NCBI GenBank assembly: GCA_036399175.1 | Contig: DASWNP010000010.1 | Span: 1-64,000, forward strand | Origin: DASWNP01 sp036399175 | GTDB lineage: Bacteria; Acidobacteriota; Blastocatellia; Pyrinomonadales; Pyrinomonadaceae | Reading direction: 5' to 3' | DNA: 64,000 nucleotides | In this document: positions 24,942 through 32,479 of the stretch, piece after piece | Numbering within the stretch: position 1 is the first letter of the stretch | Layout of the letters: each line of letters starts with the position of its first letter | Translations under genes and position numbers: made by a program | Notes under the pieces: generated by a model | What the model was told of the DNA's origin: nothing | Seen by the model: only the letters and a program-made list of their open reading frames with translations | Databases searched by the model: none

Positions 24942-25424
24942 TCAATCCTTACTCTTCGCCTCGTCGTGCAGCGTCCTCAGACGGCGTATCTCGAAGTTGC
25001 GCGCACCGGCGGGCGTGCGCACCAGGACTTCGTCACCTTCCTCCTTGCCCATGAGACTCTTGCCGACGGGCGAAGTCGTCGAGATGAGACCGGCCTGCGG
25101 GTCGCTCTCTTCGGGCGTGACGAGTCGATAGGTCACTTCTTCGTCGCGCTCGGCGTCGTAGAGGACGAGGGTCGAGCCGTAGGCGGCGCGGTCGAGCGGG
25201 ACTTTGCTGATGTCGATGGAGGCGATTTCGCTGATGCGCTGTCGCAGTTGACCGATGCGCGCCTGAACGAAACGCTGGCGGTCGAGGGCGGCGTGATATT
25301 CGGCGTTCTCGCGCAAATCGCCGAACTCCAGCGCGCGCTTTATCTCCTTCGGCAGACGCACGCGCAGCTCGTTTTCCAAATCGTCCAGCTCGGCCTGGAG
25401 CTTTTGCTTTATCTCGGCAGTCAC
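24942..25424 (-). CDS. greA: Transcription elongation factor GreA
   Basis: Rescues backtracked RNA polymerase by stimulating transcript cleavage. The N-terminal coiled coil (residues 1-75) carries the tip acidic residues in FGDLRENAEYHAA, and the C-terminal domain contains GSTLVLYDAERDEEVTYRLV and the ending SPVGKSLMGKEEGDEV. Length of 160 is normal. It reads from a good minus-strand promoter at 25515-25542 and is divergent from the response-regulator gene. Confidence 0.95.
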   Translation of the reverse strand: MTAEIKQKLQAELDDLENELRVRLPKEIKRALEFGDLRENAEYHAALDRQRFVQARIGQLRQRISEIASIDISKVPLDRAAYGSTLVLYDAERDEEVTYRLVTPEESDPQAGLISTTSPVGKSLMGKEEGDEVLVRTPAGARNFEIRRLRTLHDEAKSKD

Positions 25425-25739
25425 TTTATCTTCTACTCGCTCGGCTCTCCCGAAGCGCCCTTTCCGGTTCTCAAAATGTAACGAAATCGCAATGAATTGA
25501 AAACTAAGGTTTAGACTATACTCTTGCCGCCGTCTTTGACAAGGTTAAGTTCCGACAATTCAGCTCGGTTATCTCTGCCAGCTTAACCCTGCCTGAAAGA
25601 CGTGCATGGCGCTCGTTCAAAGCATTCCTACCTCCCCGCGAGCGCGTTTTACTTAAAGCCACACCTCGCGCGACTCATCTTGAAAATAGGGAGCGGTGCG
25701 CCGTCTCGCCTCTGCGGGCGGCGACAGTGAGCTACGGCC
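25425..25739. other. Gene-free divergent gap
   Basis: This 315-bp gap holds the greA promoter and the unmarked upstream region of the HD-GYP regulator. No gene was seen. The AT-rich island 25480-25560 is the only obvious feature. Confidence 0.5.
25515..25542 (-). promoter_or_regulatory. Promoter of greA
   Basis: Minus-strand TTGTCA (25537-25542), 16 bases, TATAGT (25515-25520). The predicted start near 25508 gives a leader of about 84 bases before the greA ATG. Confidence 0.7.
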
Positions 25740-26801
25740 ATGCGCGAAACATCCTCAAACAGAAAAGGCGTCATCCTCTTCGTGGACGACGACCCGGCGC
25801 TTTTGCGCGTCGGTCAACTGGCGCTCGAACGAGCCGGTTACAGCTTCGTCGGCGCTTCGGGCGGCGAGGCCGGTCTCAGTCAGGCGCGAGACGTGCGTCC
25901 AGACCTCATCCTGCTCGACTACATGATGCCCGACCTGAGCGGCAAAGAGGTTTTCCTCGAACTCAGGGGAAGCGACGACGCGGCGCTTCGCAACATTCCG
26001 GTTATCATGCTCACGGCGCGCACCAACAACGACGCCGAGCAGAGCGAGCTTCTGGAACTCGGCCTCGCCGCTTACTTGCAGAAGCCCTTCGGCTATCGAG
26101 AGCTTCTCAACGTCATCGACAACGTGCTCATCCTGAGCCGCATCAGGGAGCGCAACCGCGTGCTGGAGATGGAAGCGCGCCGCTCCTTCATTGCGATGGT
26201 GCGGACGCTGATTACGCTTCTCTTCGCAAAGGACAGCTACACGGGCGAGCACTCGCAGACGGTCGCGCGACTGGCCGAAGGAGTCGCGCTGCGCTGCGGG
26301 CTGACGGAGGAAGAAGCGGTCAACGTCAAGCTCGGGGCGCTGCTGCACGACGTTGGTAAAATCGGCGTGCCCGAGGAGGTGCTGCGAAAGCCGACGGAGT
26401 TGACGGCGGAAGAGACGAGCATCATGCGTCGCCACGTCCATCACGGCGAACAGGCTCTCGCGGGCGTGCCCAACATGGACTCTGTGCGCGAGATGGTGAT
26501 GCATCATCACGAGTGGTGGAACGGCGGCGGCTATCCTGCCGGGCTCTGCGGCGAAGAGATACCTCTCGGCGCGCGCATTATCGCCGTCGTCGATGCCTAC
26601 GACGCCATGACGAGCGACCGCCCCTACCGTCAACGCCTCCCGCAATCAGTCGCCATCGAGCGCCTACGCGCCGGAGCGGGCACGCAGTTCGACCCCATCA
26701 TCGTCGGCAAGCTCTTCGACTATCTCAACATGCACGAGCCGCCCGCCGACGGCGGCACCGTCGATTTAGAATTCCTCGAAGAACTCTACCGAGCAATCTG
26801 A
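25740..26801 (+). CDS. Response regulator with HD-GYP phosphodiesterase domain
   Basis: Two-component output protein that probably degrades cyclic di-GMP. The receiver domain has the acidic pocket VDDD (residues 15-18), the phosphorylation site Asp60 in LLDYMMPD, and Lys115 in LQKPFG. A linker helix leads to the HD-GYP domain: His171, the LLHDVGKIGVP motif (His203, Asp204, Lys207), the HHHEWW cluster near 255-260 and GGGYPAGL at 262-269. Length is 353. No histidine kinase gene adjoins it. The start at ATG 25740 precedes the receiver by ten residues. Confidence 0.92.
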   Translation: MRETSSNRKGVILFVDDDPALLRVGQLALERAGYSFVGASGGEAGLSQARDVRPDLILLDYMMPDLSGKEVFLELRGSDDAALRNIPVIMLTARTNNDAEQSELLELGLAAYLQKPFGYRELLNVIDNVLILSRIRERNRVLEMEARRSFIAMVRTLITLLFAKDSYTGEHSQTVARLAEGVALRCGLTEEEAVNVKLGALLHDVGKIGVPEEVLRKPTELTAEETSIMRRHVHHGEQALAGVPNMDSVREMVMHHHEWWNGGGYPAGLCGEEIPLGARIIAVVDAYDAMTSDRPYRQRLPQSVAIERLRAGAGTQFDPIIVGKLFDYLNMHEPPADGGTVDLEFLEELYRAI

Positions 26802-26807
26802 GAGGGC

Positions 26808-26889
26808 GGACGATGGACGATAGACCATAGACGATGGACGAAAGCTATCCGGCTCTTGTCCATAGTCTATGGTATATCGTCCATCGTCC
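26808..26889. repeat. Heptamer inverted repeat, GATAGAC vocabulary (copy 2)
   Basis: Left array 26808-26839, right array about 26856-26889, with CCATAGAC-type variants in both arms. Its 37-base centre (26827-26863) is identical to the one at 18425-18461, loop included. It fills the convergent gap between the HD-GYP gene and pfkA. Confidence 0.9.
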
Positions 26890-26892
26890 TTC

Positions 26893-27999
26893 TCAGCAGT
26901 TCTCTTCTTTGTGATGGGCGGCTTCGGGTGGAGAGCCGAAGGAGATGCCGACGTCGCGTGCGGTGCGGACGAGCTGGCTGTCGGGCGAGACGGTTTTGAT
27001 GTTTTCGAGGGCGTCTTCCAGAGGGACGGTGACGATGTTGGCGGCCTGTAGTGCGACCATCACGCCGCGCTCGCCGCGCTCTAAGGCGCGCGTGGCGCAC
27101 GCGCCGAAGTTGGTGGCGAGCATGCGGTCGAAGGCGTTTGGAGAGCCGCCGCGCTGGAGGTGGCCGAGCACGACGCAGCGCGCCTCCTTGCCCGTCAATC
27201 GTCCGATTTCGGCGCTGCAATAGTTGCCGATGCCGCCGAGCCTCTGGTCTTTCGTATCGACGTAAAGCTCAGCCTTGCCCGCCTCGCTTGCTCCTTCGGC
27301 GACGACGATGATGCTGAACTGCGAATCGCAACGCTCGCGCTGCAAGACCTTCTCGGCGACCGTCTCCATCGAGAAGGGAATTTCGGGGATGAGTATCACG
27401 TCTGCGCCGCCGGAGACGCCCGAATGCAGAGCTATCCAGCCGGCGTGGCGTCCCATCACTTCGAGAAGCATCACGCGGTCGTGCGACTCGGCGGTGGTGT
27501 GCAGACGGTCGAGGGCTTCGGTGGCGATGTCGAGCGCGGTGACGAAGCCGAAGGTCAGCTCGGTGGCCGCCAGGTCGTTGTCGATGGTCTTGGGCACGCC
27601 GATGACGGGCACGCCCAGGCGGTCGAACTCGGAGGCGATGGCGAGCGTGCCTTCTCCGCCGAGCACGATGAGGCCGTCGATGCCGAGCCGTTCAAGGTTC
27701 GATATTGCCTCTCGATAGACCGACTCGGGCTTGACCTGCTGGCCGTTCTCTTCGCGGACGACGAAGTTGCCGCGATTGCGCGTGCCGAGAATCGTGCCGC
27801 CGCGCGGCAGCAGCCCGCGCACGTCGGCAGGCTTCAGCTCGCGGACGTGCGTCTCGCCGAGCAAGCCCTCGAAGCTGTCTTCGATGCCTTTGACGCGCCA
27901 GCCGAACTCGTTGACGGCGGTCTTGACGACGGCGCGGATGACCGCATTCAAACCGGGGGCGTCGCCGCCGCCCGTCACTAAACCGATGGTTCTTGACAT
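26893..27999 (-). CDS. pfkA: 6-phosphofructokinase
   Basis: Phosphorylates fructose 6-phosphate to the 1,6-bisphosphate, the committed step of glycolysis. The N-terminal nucleotide loop is TGGGDAPGLN, followed by GTILGTRNRGN, GGEGTLAIA and PKTIDNDL. In E. coli numbering this gives Gly104 and Lys124, a combination reported for the mixed group III enzymes, so either ATP or pyrophosphate could be the donor. The motif MGRHAGWIALHSG and the active-site region LGHLQRGGSPNAFDR are normal. ATG 27999 gives 368 residues; an in-frame TTG at 28020 with GGAG upstream is an alternative. It ends at a heptamer repeat shared with the HD-GYP gene. Confidence 0.93.
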   Translation of the reverse strand: MSRTIGLVTGGGDAPGLNAVIRAVVKTAVNEFGWRVKGIEDSFEGLLGETHVRELKPADVRGLLPRGGTILGTRNRGNFVVREENGQQVKPESVYREAISNLERLGIDGLIVLGGEGTLAIASEFDRLGVPVIGVPKTIDNDLAATELTFGFVTALDIATEALDRLHTTAESHDRVMLLEVMGRHAGWIALHSGVSGGADVILIPEIPFSMETVAEKVLQRERCDSQFSIIVVAEGASEAGKAELYVDTKDQRLGGIGNYCSAEIGRLTGKEARCVVLGHLQRGGSPNAFDRMLATNFGACATRALERGERGVMVALQAANIVTVPLEDALENIKTVSPDSQLVRTARDVGISFGSPPEAAHHKEENC

Positions 28000-28159
28000 G
28001 ATGTGTGCGCCGTTTCGCAAGTGCGTCTCCCTGAAGCCTCGCGCCGCGCCGACGGGACGCAGCTTGCAGGCTCACAGGAGTCGCCGTTTAAATTTTCCGA
28101 AGCAGTGGTTAACGCCGGCTAGGTTAGCTTGGAATCTGCGGGAGGGCAAACCTTGAAGC

Positions 28160-28191
28160 GAACCGGACTTCCGCGAAAGGAAGTCCGGTTC
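28160..28191. terminator. Perfect 13-bp hairpin downstream of the GH19-like gene
   Basis: GAACCGGACTTCC (28160-28172) and its complement (28179-28191) enclose a GCGAAA loop. It lies 36 bp past the stop of the GH19-like gene. Neither side has a strong T-run, so it may be a weak terminator or mRNA-end stabiliser. Confidence 0.55.
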
Positions 28192-28227
28192 GAGATGGAG
28201 CACTTACTAAATGCGACGGAGAGATTG

Positions 28228-29433
28228 TTAACGGCGCTTGCCCGCGCCGCCCTTCTTCGACGCGCCTTTCTTCGACCCGCCCTTTTTGGACGCGCCCTTC
28301 CTGCTTCCGCCGCCACCACCCTTTTTGCTTCCGCCGCCCTTTTTCGCTCCGCCCTTCTTGCCCGAAGATTTCTTCGACGAAGACTTCTTGCTTCCACCTT
28401 TCTCGGCTGAAGCTTTCTTGCTCGAAGCTTTCTTCGCTGACTTACCCGAAGCTTTCTTTGTCGAAGCTTTCTTCGCGGCAGTCTTCTTGCCTGCTGTCTT
28501 CTTGCCTGCGCCCTTTTTGGCCGAGCCTTTCTTGCCGGAGGACGGCTCGCCGCCTCCCTGTGCAAACTCCTGTTCGATGCCCGGATAGATGCCGCGCGAG
28601 AGATTGCTCGGAAGCGAGCGCGTGCCTGAAGCTTCGCCGCCGCGTCCGGCAGAGCCTCCCGTGCCGATGCTGCGCGTGCCGCCTGCGGCTGCCGTCACAG
28701 CACCTTCAAAGGCGCTCACGGCTGCGCTCGCCGCATCAACCGTGCTCGGCTCGGACGAAGGCGTCGGCGCGGCTGGCTGAGGTGGTGGCTGAGGTGGAGC
28801 GGGAGCGTCGTTGCGGCTCAAAGCCTGCTTGGCGCGAGCGTAATACTTCAAACGGTCGTCGAGGCCGATGGCCGGGTCTCTGCCGTTGATGATGGCCGAG
28901 ATTTGTTGAAATTTTTGCTGGTCGGCCAAAGGGTTGAGTTTGTTCGACGCCCAGTAGGCAGCCGCGACGCGAAAGCCGACCTCCGGCGTGGCGACCGAAT
29001 CAGGATTGCCGACGAGGTCGAGGTTGAGAGTTCCCCCGAAAGCCTGGTAGTTGTTCTTGCCGGTCAGTTGGATAGGCCCGCGCCCTCGATAGCGCCACCC
29101 GTCGCCGCTCGCCTCGTCGCCGTTGCCCATCCGGTTGGCGTAGACGCGGTTAGCAATCTTCTGCGGGTTGCGAGCGTAGGCATTGGCGAGGTCGGCGGTC
29201 TTGAAATACTTGGGAAAGGTTTTCAGAAGTCCCTGCGCCGAGTAGTTCAAATTCTCCTGCCACGCTTTAAGCTCCATCGACTCGTGCGCGAGCTGTGCGA
29301 GGAAGGCCGCTTCGCGCAGGTAGGTGTTGATGGCAAACTCGTTCATGGCCTGTTGCAGGAAGGGAGTGTATTGCGCGCTGGTGCTCGCGCTGAGGGTGGG
29401 CATTATTTGTCGCAGTTCGTCGTCAGTGACCAT
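28228..29433 (-). CDS. GH19 chitinase-like protein with Lys-rich histone-like tail
   Basis: The first 210 residues follow the glycoside hydrolase 19/lysozyme-like fold: FLAQLAHESMELKAWQENLNYSAQGL (candidate catalytic Glu51 in HESME) and GDGWRYRGRGPIQLTGKNNY near 111-130. Such domains cut chitin or peptidoglycan. A Pro/Ala linker and an Ala/Gly/Ser region follow, and residues 298-401 are a tail of Lys-Lys pairs spaced by Ala, Ser and Gly, like histone H1 C-termini. ATG 29433 is chosen because GAGGAGG lies 11 bases upstream. No signal peptide is visible. The tail might bind nucleic acid or a cell-wall polyanion; this is inference. The gene stands 255 bp upstream of the two UGA-containing genes. 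Confidence 0.75.
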   Translation of the reverse strand: MVTDDELRQIMPTLSASTSAQYTPFLQQAMNEFAINTYLREAAFLAQLAHESMELKAWQENLNYSAQGLLKTFPKYFKTADLANAYARNPQKIANRVYANRMGNGDEASGDGWRYRGRGPIQLTGKNNYQAFGGTLNLDLVGNPDSVATPEVGFRVAAAYWASNKLNPLADQQKFQQISAIINGRDPAIGLDDRLKYYARAKQALSRNDAPAPPQPPPQPAAPTPSSEPSTVDAASAAVSAFEGAVTAAAGGTRSIGTGGSAGRGGEASGTRSLPSNLSRGIYPGIEQEFAQGGGEPSSGKKGSAKKGAGKKTAGKKTAAKKASTKKASGKSAKKASSKKASAEKGGSKKSSSKKSSGKKGGAKKGGGSKKGGGGGSRKGASKKGGSKKGASKKGGAGKRR

Positions 29434-29626
29434 CTGGGGATTTTCCTCCTCGGAAAGAAGTCGAAAGTCGGTGTGTGGGTGATTGATGACCGGCTCGTCG
29501 CCGCCGGTTTTGAGATTCGCCGAAACGACGCCCAAAACATCTGCGAAGGAATGAGGATAAACAGGAAGAACTATCCTCGCGTGCTAAGGTGCGCGATTGT
29601 AGCAGAGACGAAGCAAATGCGGAATG

Positions 29627-29692
29627 ATGAACGCTGAACGCGGAATGAAAGACAAATTGCTTTTCATTCCGCGTTCAGCGTTCAGCGTTCAT
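29627..29692. repeat. Heptamer inverted repeat, GAACGCT vocabulary
   Basis: Left arm 29627-29650, right arm 29662-29692, units GAACGCT/GAACGCG; the right arm has one extra unit. The stop codon of the GrdB/PrdB-like selenoprotein (29689-29691) lies inside the right arm. Confidence 0.85.
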
Positions 29693-30417
29693 CCTTTGAC
29701 TTTTGGCGGGTCGTACTGCTCGCCGTAGTCGGGGTATTCGCGTGTGACGACCTGACCGGGGCGTGTGTTCTCCAGCAGCAGCGAGAGGGCGTCGCGCAGG
29801 ACGGCGCGCTGGAGGTCGCGCATGCCGGGGCGTCCCAGGCTGTTGCCGATTTTGAAGCCCTTCGGATAGAGGGCGCGAGGCGGGCGCATCTGCGCGGAGA
29901 CTTCGGGGCTGACCGTGATGAGCACCGTCGGGATGCCGCGCATTTCGATTTCGCGTTGAACCGCTACGACCGTGCGGTGGCAGACGTTCGGTCAACCGCC
30001 CGTCAGGACGACGGCGTCGGCGCGCGAGCCCTTGTCTATCTCGTTGGCTATCTCGGGCGCTGTGCCCTCGTACATCGCCTTGAGCTGCATCGTGTAGCCC
30101 ATGTAGCCGATGTGCTTGCGCGCGAGCCCGCCGACGAAGTTTTCCGCTTCGAGGTCGCGCAGCACGTCGATGGGAAAGACGACGTTGATGTCTGTGTCGG
30201 CGTCCGTGTGGTCGTAGTGATGATGCGTCACCATCAACTGCGAGGCTTCCACGTCTTCCGGGATGACGCGGAAAGTGAGGTCGCCAAGCTCGTCCGAGAT
30301 GTTGAAGCCCTCCTGCTCGCGCAGGTGGACGCCCCCGGCGGTGACGATGGCGATGTTCGCCTTCGACAGCTCACGGTCGAAGGGCGTGAAAGGCACGCAT
30401 TTTCTCGAAAGTGTCAT
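29689..30417 (-). CDS. GrdB/PrdB-like selenoprotein read through TGA at 29992-29994
   Basis: Member of the glycine/sarcosine/betaine/D-proline reductase selenoprotein B family. One frame runs from ATG 30417 to 29689 and is broken only by TGA at codon 142. The flanks read GG-Sec-PNVCHR, giving Sec142 and Cys146 as a likely redox pair, followed by EIEMRGIPTVLITVSPE, as in the family. Upstream, HHYDHTDADTDINVVFPIDVLRDL is also family text. Length of 242 matches PrdB better than the larger GrdB. No PrdA, GrdA or GrdC partner is present. A candidate stem, GACCG with CGGTC (29989-29993, 29968-29972), follows the UGA. Ordinary gene calling would report two short pieces. Its substrate in this organism is unknown. 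Confidence 0.85.
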
Positions 30418-30425
30418 AGGTAGAA

Positions 30426-30488
30426 GTCAGAGGCGAGAGGTCAGAGAAATCAGTTTTGTCTTTAACTGACCTCTGACCTCTCGCCTCT
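30426..30488. repeat. Heptamer inverted repeat, GTCAGAG vocabulary
   Basis: Left arm 30426-30453 (units GTCAGAG, GCGAGAG, GTCAGAG) and right arm 30466-30488, with a T-rich loop. It lies exactly between the two genes that contain in-frame TGA codons. Confidence 0.85.
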
Positions 30489-30496
30489 TGTCGCTT

Positions 30497-30961
30497 TTAG
30501 AGTTTCCGAAGCACTTCAAGAAGGTCTTCGTTGTCGGGCTGGTCGCCGATGTCGTGGATATCCTTGTAGGCGATTTTGCCGTCCTTGTCCACGATAAAGA
30601 GCGCGCGCTCGGAGATGCCGTCCTTATCACGATACGCACCGTAGAGACGCGCCACTTCGCCCTTCGGCTCGAAGTCGCTCAACAGGTCGTAAGAGAGTCC
30701 GCCGAGACTCTTCGCCCAGGCGGTGTTACACGGAACGCTATCGACGGATATGCCCAGAACCTGAGCATCATAGCCTTTGAAACGTTCGAGGTCGGCCTCG
30801 TACGCAGGCATCTGCGCCGTTCAGACAGGCGTCCACGCCAGCGGATAAAACGCCAGCACTACGTTCTGCTTGCCCCGAAAATCCGAGAGGCGCACCTTCT
30901 TGCCTTTCTCAAGGTGACTGCCCAGCTCGAACTCAGGAGCGATGTCTCCAACTTCAGGCAT
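30497..30961 (-). CDS. Selenocysteine-containing peroxiredoxin (TGA at 30821-30823)
   Basis: Thiol peroxidase of the AhpC/TSA superfamily in which the peroxidatic cysteine is replaced by an in-frame TGA. The frame reads FYPLAWTPV-Sec-TAQMPAYE, exactly where the family has PxxxTxxC, so Sec47 is the predicted active site; Cys78 in SVPCNTAW could be the resolving residue. Later family text is present: SYDLLSDFEPKGEVARLYGAYR and RALFIVDKDGKIAY. ATG 30961 is fixed by GAAGGAGGG with a 9-base spacer; total 154 residues. Two small stems follow the UGA (30803-30816 and 30787-30800) and are candidates for the insertion signal. It is upstream of the GrdB/PrdB-like gene and probably co-transcribed. Confidence 0.88.
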
Positions 30962-31181
30962 CGAATAAAACCCTCCTTCGTGTTCTGTAAAATTTCCTGC
31001 GAGCGAATGTTTGAAGGCTACAACCATTGAAGGTCGATTTCAAGTGAAGGGCGCGGGACTGAGGCTCAACACAATCTCACGTTTTGTTAACGATTGTTTC
31101 AACGCGAAGGCGAACGCGCGGAGACGTGCTCTCGTCGTCCGTCGTTTGACGCATCGAAGCGTTCGCCGTTCTAATAGCCGA

Positions 31182-32378
31182 ATGAAGCAGATGTTATCTG
31201 AGGCGGCGAGCCAGCCGCGCGTCACCGTGACGAAGCGCGGGGCGGAGCGCGTGCGCGCCGGGCACCTCTGGATTTACCGCAGCGATGTGCGCGACGCGGG
31301 CGCGGCGGAGAGGGGCGGCGTGTTGGTGAGCGTCGGCGACGAGCGCGGGCGGCACGTCGGGCAGGCGCTCTGGAGCGACCGCTCCGAGATTGCCCTGCGC
31401 CTTCTGACGACGGGCGAAGAGACCATCAGACGCGAATGGTGGCGCGCACGCCTCCGGCGCGCCGCCGAGCGACGCGCGTCGCTTGCGCGCGAAGCCGACG
31501 CCTATCGCCTCGTCTATTCCGAAGGCGATTTGCTGCCCTCGCTGATTGTCGATAAATACGGCGACGTGCTCGTCTTGCAAACGCTCGCGCAGGCGACCGA
31601 CGCGCTCCGAGGGATGCTTACGGAGCTGCTCGTCGAAGAGTTCGAGCCGCGCGCCGTCGTCGAGCGCAACGACGTGCGCGTGCGCTCGCTCGAAGGCTTG
31701 GAGCTGCGCGCAGGCGTCGTCTATGGAGACGCGCCGCCGGAGATGGAGGTCGTGCAGCACGGCGTACGCTTCCGCGTCGCGCCGCTCGGCGGGCAGAAGA
31801 CCGGCGCGTTCCTCGACCAGAGAGAGAACCACCTCGCCGCCCGAGCTTACGCGCGCGGGCGAGCCCTCGATTGCTTCACCTTCAACGGCGGCTTCGCCCT
31901 CAATATCGCGCCCTCGTGCGAGAGCGTGCTCGGATTGGACGTGTCGGCGGAGGCCGTCGCGGCCTCGCGTCGAAACGCAGAGCTGAACGGCGCGACCAAC
32001 GTCGAGTTTCGAGAAGCCAACGTCTTCGACGCCCTGCGCGAGCTGGAAGCGGCGGGCGAGCGCTTCGATACCATCGTGCTCGACCCTCCGGCCTTCGCCA
32101 AGAATCGAGGGAGCGTCCGCGCCGCCGCGCGCGGCTACAAGGAGATAAACCTCCGCGCCCTGAAGCTGCTCAACGAGGGCGGCACGCTCGTCACCTGCAC
32201 CTGCTCCTACCACATGACCGAGACGATGTTTCTCGATACGATCACCGAAGCGGCAGCCGACGCGCGCCGACGCGTCCAGATAGCCGAGAAGCGCATCCAG
32301 TCGAGCGACCATCCCGTCCTCGTCGGCGTCCCCGAAACCCTCTACCTCAAATGTCTCATCGTGCGCATCATTGAATAA
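31182..32378 (+). CDS. rlmI: Class I rRNA methyltransferase of the RlmI type
   Basis: SAM-dependent RNA (cytosine-5) methyltransferase; E. coli RlmI modifies C1962 of 23S rRNA. Residues 10-80 form a PUA domain (VTVTKRGAERVRAGHLWIYRSDV), followed by the methyltransferase: ALDCFTFNGGFALNIA (SAM loop), FDTIVLDPPAFAKNRG (catalytic DPP) and TCTCSYHM with the second Cys. ATG 31182 gives 398 residues, close to E. coli RlmI (396). No strong ribosome-binding site is visible and an ATG three codons later is possible. It is divergent from the selenoperoxiredoxin gene. Its TAA is the first triplet of the following heptamer repeat. Confidence 0.88.
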   Translation: MKQMLSEAASQPRVTVTKRGAERVRAGHLWIYRSDVRDAGAAERGGVLVSVGDERGRHVGQALWSDRSEIALRLLTTGEETIRREWWRARLRRAAERRASLAREADAYRLVYSEGDLLPSLIVDKYGDVLVLQTLAQATDALRGMLTELLVEEFEPRAVVERNDVRVRSLEGLELRAGVVYGDAPPEMEVVQHGVRFRVAPLGGQKTGAFLDQRENHLAARAYARGRALDCFTFNGGFALNIAPSCESVLGLDVSAEAVAASRRNAELNGATNVEFREANVFDALRELEAAGERFDTIVLDPPAFAKNRGSVRAAARGYKEINLRALKLLNEGGTLVTCTCSYHMTETMFLDTITEAAADARRRVQIAEKRIQSSDHPVLVGVPETLYLKCLIVRIIE

Positions 32379-32479
32379 AAGGGGAAAGGGCAAAGGGGAA
32401 GGGGTAAAGGTAAAAGACGCAAGCCATGCTGGCTTTAGCCCTTTCCCTTTCCCCTTTTCCCTTTCCCCCTTTTGCCTTA
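32376..32479. repeat. Heptamer-type inverted repeat, GGGGAAA/GGCAAAG vocabulary, spanning two stop codons
   Basis: Left arm 32376-32416, right arm 32439-32479. The palindrome runs exactly from the TAA of rlmI (32376-32378) to the TAA of the opposing methyltransferase gene (32477-32479), so both convergent genes terminate in its tips. Confidence 0.85.
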
